Shown: piece by piece, positions 1 to 7,444 of the stretch
How the letters are laid out: each line of letters begins with the position of its first letter
Numbering within the stretch: position 1 is the stretch's first letter
NCBI GenBank assembly: GCA_009692555.1
Contig: SHYY01000052.1
Coordinates: forward strand, 1 to 33,581
Direction of reading: 5' to 3'
Length of the DNA stretch: 33,581 nucleotides
DNA from: Myxococcales bacterium
GTDB taxonomy: Bacteria; Myxococcota_A; Polyangia; Palsa-1104; SHYY01
Notes under the pieces: generated by a model
Seen by the model: the letters and a program-made list of their open reading frames with translations, nothing else
Databases searched by the model: none
Told to the model about the DNA's origin: nothing
Translations under genes and position numbers: made by a program

Positions 1-22
1 ACGGAGAAGGGGGTCCCTCCGC

Positions 23-57
23 TCACGCAGTCGTAGTCGTAGTCGTAGTCGTAGTCG
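23..57 (+). repeat. Left arm of hexanucleotide inverted repeat
   Basis: This arm is four to five units of TCGTAG. Its reverse complement matches 261-295 at about 33 of 35 positions; the two mismatches each pair C with A. RNA from this stretch would fold into a stem of about 35 bp closing a loop of about 203 nt. On the minus strand the arm encodes the Thr-rich tail of the broken four-helix-bundle ORF. Confidence 0.75.
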
Positions 58-179
58 ATTCAGGGGCACTCGCGCGCGGGGGATCACCTCTCCGGCACAT
101 GCGCGTGAGCATCTCCACGATGCGGGTCAGCAACTCCATGGCCTGTGACGTCGAGCTTCTGGTAGGCCAGCAGGGGCAT
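23..179 (-). pseudogene. Four-helix-bundle (S23/IVS) protein, internally deleted
   Basis: On the minus strand the ATG at 179-177 begins MPLLAYQKLDV, the characteristic start of one group of four-helix-bundle intervening-sequence proteins. A few codons later, in another frame, comes AMELLTRIVEMLTRMCRR, which matches the C-terminal helix of the same family. The reading then runs into a Thr-repeat tail and stops at 25-23. Intact members are about 115-130 residues, so roughly 90 residues of the central helices are missing and the two ends are fused out of frame near position 145. This assignment is by recall of the family's ends. No complete product can be made. Confidence 0.6.
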
Positions 180-260
180 CCTCCTGGGAGGCCAGGGTTG
201 TCGGTTGGCAGGAGGAATTTGTTGCGGGAGGAAGTTCGATTGCCGTCGCGGCGGACGGGA

Positions 261-295
261 CGACTACGACCACGACTACGACTACGACTACGTGA
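261..295 (+). repeat. Right arm of hexanucleotide inverted repeat
   Basis: This arm is CGACTA repeated about five times with one CGACCA variant. It is complementary to 23-57, and pairing extends three bases beyond the repeat (TGA against TCA). Confidence 0.75.
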
Positions 296-375
296 CGAGC
301 AAGAGCCAGCAAGAGGGCCCCCTCCGCTGTTAAGCACCCCTTGACCGGCCGCGCCGGGGCGGCTACCACCTGCCG

Positions 376-507
376 GTGGCCCGCCGCCCGATCACCTCGC
401 CGATCGCACGCCCCGGCCGTCGCTACATCACCGGCCTCGTGACCCTGGCTCTGGTGTTTTTTTCGGCGCTGCTGCTGCTCGGGCTGCGCTGGATCATCGG
501 CGGCTGA
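376..507 (+). CDS. Short membrane ORF or gene tail
   Basis: The frame is open from 334 and ends with TGA at 505-507. From the GTG at 376 it gives 43 residues: an Arg/Pro-rich segment followed by one strongly hydrophobic helix (about residues 20-38) and a short Gly-Gly end. It resembles the C-terminal anchor of a larger protein. However, an in-frame TAA at 331-333 blocks any extension to the left, and no Shine-Dalgarno precedes the GTG. It could be a real single-span protein or the remnant of a gene damaged near the adjacent element. I do not recognise a family. Confidence 0.3.
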   Translation: MARRPITSPIARPGRRYITGLVTLALVFFSALLLLGLRWIIGG

Positions 508-522
508 GACTCCGTGTCGGGT

Positions 523-551
523 TTGACACCACAGCGTCGGCTCGTTACTTT
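523..551 (+). promoter_or_regulatory. Sigma-70-type promoter of the ArsA-like gene
   Basis: A perfect -35 box TTGACA (523-528) is followed by a 17-nt spacer and TACTTT (546-551). The expected transcription start at about 557-559 leaves only a few bases before the TTG at 564, so the transcript would be leaderless or nearly so. This promoter supports the TTG start. Confidence 0.55.
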
Positions 552-563
552 TCCGCCGCGAAC

Positions 564-1511
564 TTGGCCACCCTCCTCGATCTCCGCCTGATCATCGTCG
601 CCGGAAAGGGCGGCGTTGGTCGCACCACCGTCGCCGCCGCGCTCGCCTCGGCGGCTGCCCGGCGGGGCAAGCGGGTGTTGCTCGCGCAGACCAAGAGCAA
701 GGAGCGGCTCTCCAAGCTGCTCGGCGGGCCACGCGTCGAGAGCGAGGTGGTGCAGGTGCGCGAGCGGCTGTGGGCGGTCAACATCACCCCCGAGGCGGCG
801 CTGCGCGAGTACGGCCTGATGATCCTCAAGTCCAGCCTGGTCTACCGCGCGGTGTTCGAGAACCGGCTCGCCAAGGCCTTCATCCGCGCCATTCCGGGCG
901 TCGAGGACTACTCGATGCTCGGCAAGGTGTGGTTCCACACCACCGAGGAGGAGGGCGGGCGCCCGCGCTACGACCTGGTGATCCTCGACGGGCCGGCGAC
1001 GGGGCACGCGATCACGCTGCTGCAGGTCCCGCAGGCGATCCTGGAGGCGGTGCCGGAGGGGCCGCTGACCCGCGACGCGCGCTCGGCGCAGGACCTGCTC
1101 AGCGACGGAAAACGCACCCGGATGGCGCTGGTGACGCTGGCCGAAGACCTGCCGGTCAACGAGACCATCGAGCTCTCGGTGCGGGCGCGCGAGCAGGTCG
1201 GGATCCACCTCGGGCCGCTGATCGTGAACCAGCTCTACCCGCCGCGCTTCGTCAGCGGACCGTCGGCGCGGGCGCTCGATCTCCTGCCCGAGCGGTGCGA
1301 CGACGAGCCGCTCGACGCGCTCCTGCAGCGCTCGCGGATCGCGCAGCGGCGGCGCGCGATGAACGACCGCTACCTGGAAAAGCTCCGCACCTCGCTGCCG
1401 CTCGGACAGGCGCACCTGCCCTACCTGTTCGCCCCCGACTTCGGCGCCGAGACGCTCGACGATCTCTCCCTCCGTCTCGAAGCCCAGCTCCTGCAACTGC
1501 CGCTCGACTGA
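564..1511 (+). CDS. ArsA-family (anion-transporting type) ATPase
   Basis: This is a cytosolic P-loop ATPase of the SIMIBI class, 315 residues, the usual size of a single-domain ArsA/Get3-like protein. The deviant Walker A motif GKGGVGRTT spans residues 14-22. It keeps the signature Lys15 but has Arg20 where most members have the canonical P-loop Lys. A switch-like motif LDGPATGHAITLL lies near residue 140. I see no arsenic-binding Cys triad and no arsenic genes nearby, so an oxyanion pump role is unlikely; family membership does not fix the substrate. The TTG start is chosen because the consensus promoter at 523-551 ends just before it and no better in-frame start exists. In related bacteria such genes often occur as tandem pairs, but only one copy is seen here. 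Confidence 0.8.
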   Translation: MATLLDLRLIIVAGKGGVGRTTVAAALASAAARRGKRVLLAQTKSKERLSKLLGGPRVESEVVQVRERLWAVNITPEAALREYGLMILKSSLVYRAVFENRLAKAFIRAIPGVEDYSMLGKVWFHTTEEEGGRPRYDLVILDGPATGHAITLLQVPQAILEAVPEGPLTRDARSAQDLLSDGKRTRMALVTLAEDLPVNETIELSVRAREQVGIHLGPLIVNQLYPPRFVSGPSARALDLLPERCDDEPLDALLQRSRIAQRRRAMNDRYLEKLRTSLPLGQAHLPYLFAPDFGAETLDDLSLRLEAQLLQLPLD

Positions 1512-1525
1512 CGTTTCGGACGGGA

Positions 1526-1531
1526 TACACT
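1526..1531 (+). promoter_or_regulatory. Candidate -10 box for PHP lipoprotein
   Basis: TACACT lies 9 nt before the ATG at 1541, with no Shine-Dalgarno between them. No clear -35 box is seen. It fits the leaderless pattern seen at several genes in this window. Confidence 0.3.
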
Positions 1532-1540
1532 GGCGCCCTG

Positions 1541-3244
1541 ATGCTGCGGAGGGCTTGGCCGGTCTGCTTGATGTTGCTCGGGTGCGAGCGGCCTCCCGAG
1601 CGGGCGGCGGGGGAGGTGCCGCTCGATGCCGGCTCCGCGGATCTCTTTCCGCCGCAGGGGCAGGGCTCGCTGTTCGTCACGGTCAGCGACGATGAATCGG
1701 GTCTGCCGATGCCGGCGCGGGTGATCGTGACGGCGGTGGGCAAGACGCCCGGGGTGGCCTTCGACCTCGATCGCCAGGGTAGGAGCACCGGCTTTGGCGC
1801 CCACCTCACGCCGCTGGTGATCGGCGCGCCGGAGGGGGTGCTGCTCGTCGGTGGCGCGGGAGCGTGGCCGGTGCCGGTGGGCACCTACGATCTGTTCCTC
1901 ACCCGCGGGCCGGAGTGGGAGGCGGAGACGCGGCGGGTCACCGTCGAGAGCGGGGGGGTCACCGCGGTGGCGGCGGCGCTCCGGCGCAGCGTCGATACCC
2001 GGGGGTGGCTGGCGGCCGATCTGCACGTCCACACCGCGCGCAGCTACGACAGCCGGCTGCGTCTCGAGAACCAGGTGGTGGGCGAGGTGGCCGTCGGTGT
2101 GGAGCTGATCGTCGCGACCGATCACAACGTCCTCACCGACCTCCAGCCGGAGGTGGAGCGGCTCGGCTACGAGCGGCTGGCGCGGGCGATCGTCGGCGAC
2201 GAGTTCAACTTCCTCGAGGGTCACGGCGGCGCCTACCCGATGCCCTACGACCGGAGCGCGCCCGATACCGGCGGGACGGTGGCGATGGGGCTCGACTGGC
2301 CGTCGGTGCGCCTGATCCACAGCGCGCAGATGTTCGCCTGGCTGCGCAGCTTCCCGACGCGCCCGGCGGTGACGGTGAATCACCCGCGCCTGCCGCCCGA
2401 TCTCGGCTACTTCCTGAACCTCGGATGGGCGCCGCCGCAGGCGCTCGAGGACGCCGGACTGTTCGACGCGATCGAGCTCCTGAACGGCTACCAGGACAGC
2501 CCGCCCGATATCGCCGAATTGCTGCGCGACTGGTTCTTTCTCCTCAATGGCGGAACCCGGCTGAGCGCGCTCGGGAGCTCCGACAGCCACTCGCTGCGCG
2601 ACGTGAAGGCGGGGTTTCCGCGCACCTGGCTGCGCATGCCCACCGAGGAGCCGGGGGAGGTGGAAGGCGCCGATCTCGGCGAGGCGATCAAGCGCCAGCG
2701 GGCGATCGCCTCGACCGGTCCGTTCGCGCGTCTCACCGTCGACGGTGCGGAGATCGGCGACCTCGTGACGGCGGAGGGGCAGACGGTGAAGATCGACGCG
2801 CTGTGCGACGCCCCGCGCTGGATCGATGTCGATCGCGTGCGCCTGTACGTCAACGGGAAGCTGGCGCGCGAGGTGGTGGTGCCGCGCGGCGGTCAGCGGC
2901 CGCTGTTCCACGAGGTGTGGGAGGAGGTGCTCCCGTCGGGCGACTCGTGGGTGGTGCTCCAGGCGGGCGGAACGAAGCCGCTCCCGGCGGCGCTGATCGG
3001 CGATCACGGCGAGCGGCGGGGGCTGCCGGTGCTGCCGTTCGTGATCACCAGCCCGGTGTTCGTCGACGGGGACGGCGACGGGAAGTGGACGCCGGTGATC
3101 CTCCCGCGCGATCCCGGTCCGATCGGGCCCGCCGCGCCGGAGAGCGACCCGGGCTGGCCGCGGGAGTCGCGCTGGAGGGGGCCGCCGCCCGAGGAGTGCG
3201 AGCCGCCGCTGTGGGCCGATCCGGCGACCTGGGTGAACCCGTGA
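1541..3244 (+). CDS. PHP-domain (CehA/McbA-type) metallohydrolase lipoprotein
   Basis: This is a predicted exported lipoprotein of 567 residues. The signal peptide ends in LMLLGC with lipidation at Cys15, followed by a short Ala/Gly/Asp-rich linker. Residues 35-155 look like a beta-rich N-terminal domain. The PHP metal site follows: DLHVHT (His162, His164), ATDHN (Asp194, His195), VNHP (His281) and SSDSH (Asp348, His350). This is the order expected for CehA/McbA-like phosphoesterases of the PHP superfamily, which usually bind two or three metals. The C-terminal 180 residues look like a beta-sandwich and contain a short Asp/Gly-rich loop (DGDGDGK) that may bind calcium. The substrate cannot be told from sequence. 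It lies 29 nt after the ATPase gene and 28 nt before the metallopeptidase gene. Confidence 0.8.
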   Translation: MLRRAWPVCLMLLGCERPPERAAGEVPLDAGSADLFPPQGQGSLFVTVSDDESGLPMPARVIVTAVGKTPGVAFDLDRQGRSTGFGAHLTPLVIGAPEGVLLVGGAGAWPVPVGTYDLFLTRGPEWEAETRRVTVESGGVTAVAAALRRSVDTRGWLAADLHVHTARSYDSRLRLENQVVGEVAVGVELIVATDHNVLTDLQPEVERLGYERLARAIVGDEFNFLEGHGGAYPMPYDRSAPDTGGTVAMGLDWPSVRLIHSAQMFAWLRSFPTRPAVTVNHPRLPPDLGYFLNLGWAPPQALEDAGLFDAIELLNGYQDSPPDIAELLRDWFFLLNGGTRLSALGSSDSHSLRDVKAGFPRTWLRMPTEEPGEVEGADLGEAIKRQRAIASTGPFARLTVDGAEIGDLVTAEGQTVKIDALCDAPRWIDVDRVRLYVNGKLAREVVVPRGGQRPLFHEVWEEVLPSGDSWVVLQAGGTKPLPAALIGDHGERRGLPVLPFVITSPVFVDGDGDGKWTPVILPRDPGPIGPAAPESDPGWPRESRWRGPPPEECEPPLWADPATWVNP

Positions 3245-3272
3245 CCCTCTTCTTCCGAACCGGGGTGAAGCG

Positions 3273-5396
3273 ATGAAGCGATCCAGTTTTCCGTCGGTGG
3301 TACTGCTCGGCGCGCTGATCGGCAACGGCAGCGGACCGGTCCACGCAGGGCCCAAGCGCGGGCCCACCCCAGAGGAGATCCAGGTGGCACAAGGTGCGTC
3401 GCTGGTGCTCGCGGTGGAGAAGGAGCTGGTGACGAAGCACGGCGCCGCGCAGGCGGAGCGGATCACCCGCGGGCTCGCCCAGGTCCGTTCGCTGTGGCGC
3501 CCCGTCGACGGGGATGCGGCGGCGCTGGCGGCGTTCGCGCGCGAGCACTTCCTCTCCGATCCGGCGAAGCTCGACACCACCTTCCAGCGCTTCGAGGACG
3601 CCTTCGAGGCCCTCGATGGCCACTTCAACGAGATCGGTCGCGAGCTGCGGAGGCCGACCGAGCTCGATGTCGGGCCGCTCCTGCCGGTGGACGCGCTGTT
3701 CGCCGGCTACGAGCCCGCCGCCCACATGGTCGAGGATCTCTTTCGCTCGAAGCTCGCCTTCGTGGCGCTGCTCAACTTTCCGCTCACCACCCTGAAGGAG
3801 CGACTCGAGGGAGGGCCGAAGTACTCGCGCCGCCTTTGGGCGGAGGTGCGGCTGGCCGGGCGCTTCGCGCGCCGGGTGCCCGCCGAGGTGGCGCAGGAGA
3901 TCACCCGCGCCGGGGCCGACGCCGACCTGTACATCGCGGAGTACAACCTGTGGATGCACCACCTGGTCGATGCCCAGGGAATGCGGCCGTTCCCGAAGGG
4001 GCTCCGGCTGATCAGCCACTGGAACCTGCGCGATCAGATCAAGGCCGACTACGCGGGGACGGGCGGGCGGAACGACGATGGCCGGCAGCGGATGATCGCA
4101 GAGGTGATGGCGCGGATCGTGACGCAGTCGATCCCGGCGGCGGTGATCGATAATCCGCGGCTCGACTGGGACCCCTTCACCAACCGGGTCGCGGCATCGC
4201 CACCGTCGGAGATCGAGGCGGAGGCGCCGGCGCGCGCGGCGACCGCAGCGGAGGCCTCCCAGGCAAGTGAGCCCGATACGCGCTACAAGAAGCTGCTCGC
4301 GAACTTCAGGGCGGCGCGCGCGGCGGACCCGTTCTCGCCGACCGCACCGACGGCGATCGCGCGGAGCTTCGATCTCGGGCGCGAGCTTCCGGAGGAGCGG
4401 GTGAAGGCGCTGCTGCTGGAGGTGCTCACCTCGCCGCACGCGCCGAAGGTGGCGGCGGTGATCGAAAAGCGCCTCGGCCGCAAGCTCGCGCCGCATGATC
4501 TCTGGTACAGCGGCTTCCAGTCGCGCGCCAAGTTCCCCGAGGCGGAGCTCGACGCGCTGACGCGAAAGCGCTACCCCACGGCGGAGGCGTTCGCGGCCGA
4601 CATCCCGCGGATCCTCGAGCAGCTCGGCTTCCCGAAGGAGCGGGCGAGGTACCTCGCGGCGCACATCGTGGTGGATGCGTCGCGCGGGGCGGGGCACGCC
4701 ATGCAGTCGATGCGGCGGGGCGATCTGCCACACCTCCGCACGCGGGTCGAGAAGGGCGGGATGAACTACAAGGGCTACAACATCGCGGTGCACGAGCTCG
4801 GGCACAACGTGGAGCAGGTGTTCTCGCTCTACGACGTCGACCACACGCTCCTGAAAGGGATCCCGAACACGGCGTTCACCGAGGCGATGGCCTTCGTCTT
4901 CCAGGCGCGCGATCTCGAATTGCTGGGCTTGCAGAAACCGGATGCGGAGTCCGAGCGGCTGCGCGTTCTGAATGACTTCTGGGCGACCTTCGAGATCGCG
5001 GGGGTGGCGCTGGTCGATATCGCGGTGTGGCACTGGATGTACGATCACCCCGCGGCGACCCCCGCGGAGCTGCGCGCGGCGACGGTGCAGATCGCGCGCG
5101 AGACGTGGAACCGCTACTACGCCCCGCTGCTGGGCGGGAAGGACACCCTGCTGCTCGGGATCTATTCGCACATGATCTCGTATCCGCTCTACCTGCCCGA
5201 CTATCCGATCGGGCACCTGATCGCGTTCCAGATCGAGGAGCAGATGAAGCGGAAGGGGCCGCTCGGGGTGGAGTTCGAGCGGATGGCGCGCGAGGGGGCG
5301 GTGACCCCCGACCTGTGGATGGTGCATGCCACCGGCGCTCCCGTCGGTGCGGGGCCGCTGCTTCAGGCCACGGCGGCGGCGCTTTCAGGCCACTGA
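3273..5396 (+). CDS. Exported HELGH zinc metallopeptidase (M3-like)
   Basis: This is a 707-residue protein with a Sec signal peptide (cleavage probably after VHA, about residue 25). The zinc site is HELGH at 507-511, and a third ligand candidate, Glu537 in NTAFTEAM, lies 26 residues further on. That spacing is typical of gluzincins such as the M3 (thimet/PepF) family. The long, mostly helical region before the motif and the length also fit M3-like enzymes, but the N-terminal half is divergent. A low-complexity Ala/Glu segment near residues 310-335 probably links two helical lobes. A GGTGAAG-like purine run precedes the ATG. The gene follows the PHP lipoprotein by 28 nt, so the two are probably co-transcribed, and both products would sit in the cell envelope. 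Confidence 0.7.
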   Translation: MKRSSFPSVVLLGALIGNGSGPVHAGPKRGPTPEEIQVAQGASLVLAVEKELVTKHGAAQAERITRGLAQVRSLWRPVDGDAAALAAFAREHFLSDPAKLDTTFQRFEDAFEALDGHFNEIGRELRRPTELDVGPLLPVDALFAGYEPAAHMVEDLFRSKLAFVALLNFPLTTLKERLEGGPKYSRRLWAEVRLAGRFARRVPAEVAQEITRAGADADLYIAEYNLWMHHLVDAQGMRPFPKGLRLISHWNLRDQIKADYAGTGGRNDDGRQRMIAEVMARIVTQSIPAAVIDNPRLDWDPFTNRVAASPPSEIEAEAPARAATAAEASQASEPDTRYKKLLANFRAARAADPFSPTAPTAIARSFDLGRELPEERVKALLLEVLTSPHAPKVAAVIEKRLGRKLAPHDLWYSGFQSRAKFPEAELDALTRKRYPTAEAFAADIPRILEQLGFPKERARYLAAHIVVDASRGAGHAMQSMRRGDLPHLRTRVEKGGMNYKGYNIAVHELGHNVEQVFSLYDVDHTLLKGIPNTAFTEAMAFVFQARDLELLGLQKPDAESERLRVLNDFWATFEIAGVALVDIAVWHWMYDHPAATPAELRAATVQIARETWNRYYAPLLGGKDTLLLGIYSHMISYPLYLPDYPIGHLIAFQIEEQMKRKGPLGVEFERMAREGAVTPDLWMVHATGAPVGAGPLLQATAAALSGH

Positions 5397-5411
5397 TAGC
5401 GGGCTTGCTCA

Positions 5412-5454
5412 CGCGGCCCGCAGGCCGCAACCAAAGCGCAGCCTGCGGGCCGCG
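5412..5454. terminator. 14-bp perfect hairpin between convergent genes
   Basis: 5412-5425 and 5441-5454 are perfect inverted repeats (14 bp, all but one pair G-C) around a 15-nt loop, 16 nt after the metallopeptidase stop. No T-tract follows directly; a run of six T lies at 5528-5533. It sits between convergent genes and probably ends transcription or protects the 3' end. Confidence 0.55.
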
Positions 5455-5568
5455 CTGAAGATCCCACGGTGCGTGCCGCCCCGCCCCGCAAGCAAACTGC
5501 CCGCCGGGCCGCGCCGTGCGCGTCCTGTTTTTTCTTCGCGCGACGCGACGATTCTCCACAGTAGTAGA

Positions 5569-6540
5569 TCAGGTGGCGGGGCGGGTGCCCGCCCAGAAGC
5601 GGTCGAGGCGCGGGCCGAGGTAGATCGCGATGGCGGCGGTGACGAAGCCGGCGGCGACGTCGATGACGTAGTGCATCCGGAGGTAGATCGTCGACACGTA
5701 GAGGCCGAGGGCGATCGGGAGGTAGAGCAGGAAGGCCCAGCGGCGGAAGCGGGCGGCAAACCAGAGGACGATCGTGGTGTGGGCGGTGTGCAGCGACGGG
5801 AAGCAGTCGCGGGCGACTCCCTTCAGGTCGTCGATCGCGGCGATGAAGAGGTGGGTGTCGGGGCCGCCGCCGGGGAGCCGCGTCGGGAAGAGCGCGGCCT
5901 GGTGGACGTAGGGGCCGACCGCCGGGACGAGGAGGTAGCCGGTGAAGCCGAGCAGCGAGGCGATCGCGCCGGAGATCATCAGGTCGCGGAACAGGCGGCG
6001 GTCGCCGGTCCAGTAGATCGCCGAGGCGAGGAGGGCGGGGGCGACGAAGTAGGAGGCGTAGCAGAGCACCATGGCGCGGGTGAGGGTGGGCGTGGCGAAG
6101 CCGCCCATCCAGAGCGACACGTCGACCCCGAACAGGGCGCGGTCGATCGCTATCAGGGTGTTGTCGACGACGATGGGGCGGAGGACGGGGGTGAGATCGT
6201 GCAGCGTCTCGTAGAGCAGGAGCACGGCGAAGAAGGGTGCGAAGTCGCGGGCGAGGGGGACGAGGGAGGCGAGAGAGCGCCGCACAGCGACGGGGCGCGA
6301 GGCCGCGACGCGTTCGCGCAGGTAGGCGCGGGCGGCGACGGCGCCGGCCAGGACGGCGAGGCACTGAAGGAAGCGCGGGTGGCGAAAGGCGGTGAAGTGG
6401 AACTCGCCAGTGGTGGCGATGATCGCCGCGAGGATCAGAACGAAGGCGGCGAGGAGGACCTCCTCGGGGCGGAGCAGGGTGCGGCCGATCGGCCGGCCCC
6501 CGTCTCCGTTACCGTTACCGTTTCTGAGCACTAACCACAT
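5569..6540 (-). CDS. PAP2-superfamily membrane phosphatase / phosphotransferase
   Basis: From the ATG at 6540-6538 this is a 323-residue polytopic membrane protein with about six to eight hydrophobic segments. Two conserved PAP2 motifs are visible: FPSLHTAHT (the PSxH motif with its His) and YLRMHYVIDV (the RxxxxHxxxD-type motif). Together they carry the catalytic His-Asp pair of type 2 phosphatidic acid phosphatases and Aur1/Ipt1-like inositol phosphotransferases. The loop between these motifs and the N-terminal layout resemble the Aur1-like branch. Likely substrates are lipid phosphates or phospholipid head groups at the membrane surface. The first residues (MWLVLRNGNGNGDGG) are encoded by repeat DNA, so the start may have been replaced. 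A start 23 codons upstream lies inside a REP-like palindrome and is less likely. Confidence 0.75.
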   Translation of the reverse strand: MWLVLRNGNGNGDGGRPIGRTLLRPEEVLLAAFVLILAAIIATTGEFHFTAFRHPRFLQCLAVLAGAVAARAYLRERVAASRPVAVRRSLASLVPLARDFAPFFAVLLLYETLHDLTPVLRPIVVDNTLIAIDRALFGVDVSLWMGGFATPTLTRAMVLCYASYFVAPALLASAIYWTGDRRLFRDLMISGAIASLLGFTGYLLVPAVGPYVHQAALFPTRLPGGGPDTHLFIAAIDDLKGVARDCFPSLHTAHTTIVLWFAARFRRWAFLLYLPIALGLYVSTIYLRMHYVIDVAAGFVTAAIAIYLGPRLDRFWAGTRPAT

Positions 6541-6554
6541 CTCAGGGATCGTCT

Positions 6555-6600
6555 CCCTCTCCCGCTTGCGACGCTTGCGGGAGAGGGTCGGGGTGAGGGT
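6555..6600 (+). repeat. REP-like palindromic unit, copy 1
   Basis: CTCTCCCGC and GCGGGAGAG form a hairpin around TTGCGACGCTT, followed by a GGGTNNGGGTGAGGGT tail. This is the common repeat that in translation reads LTPTLSR. Confidence 0.65.
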
Positions 6601-6650
6601 TGAGCGCACGCAATCTTTTCGCTTCCGCCGTCGCTGCGTGGGCAGGCGCC

Positions 6651-6698
6651 CACCCTCACCCTCACCCTCGCCCGCCAGCGTCGCCAGCGGGAGAGGGG
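6651..6698 (-). repeat. REP-like palindromic unit, copy 2 (inverted)
   Basis: This is the same unit as 6555-6600 in the opposite orientation, with a CCCGCTGGCGACGCTGGCGGG core and a GAGGGTGAGGGTGAGGGTG tail. The two units point their tails toward each other across about 50 nt. Confidence 0.65.
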
Positions 6699-6821
6699 AA
6701 CAGAATTCGAAGGGCGCGGCTCATGCTCAGCGATGGGAACTCGGAGATGTGGCCAATGGTCCGTTTCCGTTACCGTTTCCGCCACCGTCGCCGTCGCCGG
6801 CCTCGTTCCCCGGCGGAACCC

Positions 6822-7379
6822 TCACTTGTGCTTGGCGGTCCAGGTTCCCTTCCCCGTCGAGCCGGGCGGGACCTGCTTGATGTCCCACACTCCGTTCACG
6901 AAGCTCGCGGTCTTGGGATCGTAGTCGGCGGTGAGCGGGCCCTCGAACATGTAGGCGACGTTCGAGATGGTCACCTTGCCGTTCTTGATCATCCCCTTGT
7001 CGAGCTTCAGCGTGGCGCAGTTGAGGGTGCCCTCGAGGTCGCTGGAGTAGGGGTTGCCCGAGGCCTCGCCCATCAGGTGGCCGTTCATGATCTCGAAGAA
7101 CTCGCCGCCGCTCTGGGTGAGTGTCAACTCGACGCTGCCCTTGGTCTTCACCGGGACCAGGCCGCCGATCAGGATCTGGCCCTCGTAGGTGCCGACGTAG
7201 TCGCCGCCAAGGCAGTTCGAGTTGGGGAGATCGGGGAGGGCCTGGGCGAGATCGATTGGGGCCCCGAAGTCGGCCGTCTTGCCGCCCGCGAGGTCGCGGC
7301 CTCCCCCGCCGCCGTCGTTGCTGCCACGATTGGCGCCGCAGGCGGCGAGCACGATCGGGAGCAGGATCATCCAGCGCAT
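6822..7379 (-). CDS. Small lipoprotein of unknown function
   Basis: The product has 185 residues. The signal peptide MRWMILLPIVLAAC gives lipidation at Cys14, followed by a Gly/Asp linker to about residue 55. The folded part (about 57-185) is rich in alternating hydrophobic and polar residues and looks like a small beta-barrel or beta-sandwich that begins GDYVGTYEGQ, a pattern seen in many secreted domains of unknown role. The start is well supported by GGAGG about 5 nt upstream of the ATG. A TAACAT hexamer (7403-7398, minus strand) could be its -10 box. It diverges from the phosphofructokinase gene, with 65 bp between start codons. The family is not recognised. Confidence 0.75.
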   Translation of the reverse strand: MRWMILLPIVLAACGANRGSNDGGGGGRDLAGGKTADFGAPIDLAQALPDLPNSNCLGGDYVGTYEGQILIGGLVPVKTKGSVELTLTQSGGEFFEIMNGHLMGEASGNPYSSDLEGTLNCATLKLDKGMIKNGKVTISNVAYMFEGPLTADYDPKTASFVNGVWDIKQVPPGSTGKGTWTAKHK

Positions 7380-7431
7380 CGGAACCTCCGGCGCGCGATG
7401 TTAGACCCTTTCGGCGGCCCGGGGAAACCTG

Positions 7432-7437
7432 CACAAT
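7432..7437 (+). promoter_or_regulatory. Candidate -10 box for phosphofructokinase
   Basis: CACAAT ends 7 nt before the ATG at 7445, and no Shine-Dalgarno is present. No good -35 box is visible. The assignment is tentative. Confidence 0.2.
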
Positions 7438-7444
7438 CGCCGGC

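Larger units (their letters stand above)
15..328. mobile_element. Decayed intervening-sequence-like element
   Basis: The segment has the layout of a 23S-type intervening sequence: long inverted repeats (23-57 and 261-295) enclose the remains of a four-helix-bundle gene on the minus strand. Outside the arms, the 9-mer CCCTCCGCT occurs in direct orientation at 15-23 and 320-328, which could be a target duplication, although this tract is C-rich. No transposase is present, and such elements are not known to encode one. The boundaries are inferred from the repeats. It lies between protein genes here, not in an rRNA gene. The element looks dead because its only gene has lost its centre. Confidence 0.5.
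6535..6752. repeat. Composite element of nested inverted repeats
   Basis: A 9-bp outer inverted repeat (CCACATCTC at 6535-6543 and GAGATGTGG at 6744-6752) brackets two head-to-head REP-like units. Just outside, on both sides, lie hexamer-type GGTAAC/GGAAAC tracts in the same orientation on the minus strand. The left end overlaps the PAP2 start codon. It has no coding capacity of its own and is MITE-like in layout. Confidence 0.45.

Noticed and set aside
334-507. Idea that the element at 15-328 interrupts the membrane ORF
   Set aside because: A TAA at 331-333 stops the frame just right of the element, so the ORF could not have continued into the left flank at that site.
423-1496. Long open frame antisense to the ArsA-like gene
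   Set aside because: Arg/Asp/Leu-rich composition typical of the complement of GC-rich coding DNA; the sense strand has clear ATPase motifs.
6540-6609. Upstream start of the PAP2 gene inside the REP-like unit
   Set aside because: The extra residues (LTPTLSRK...) are the usual translation of this noncoding repeat.
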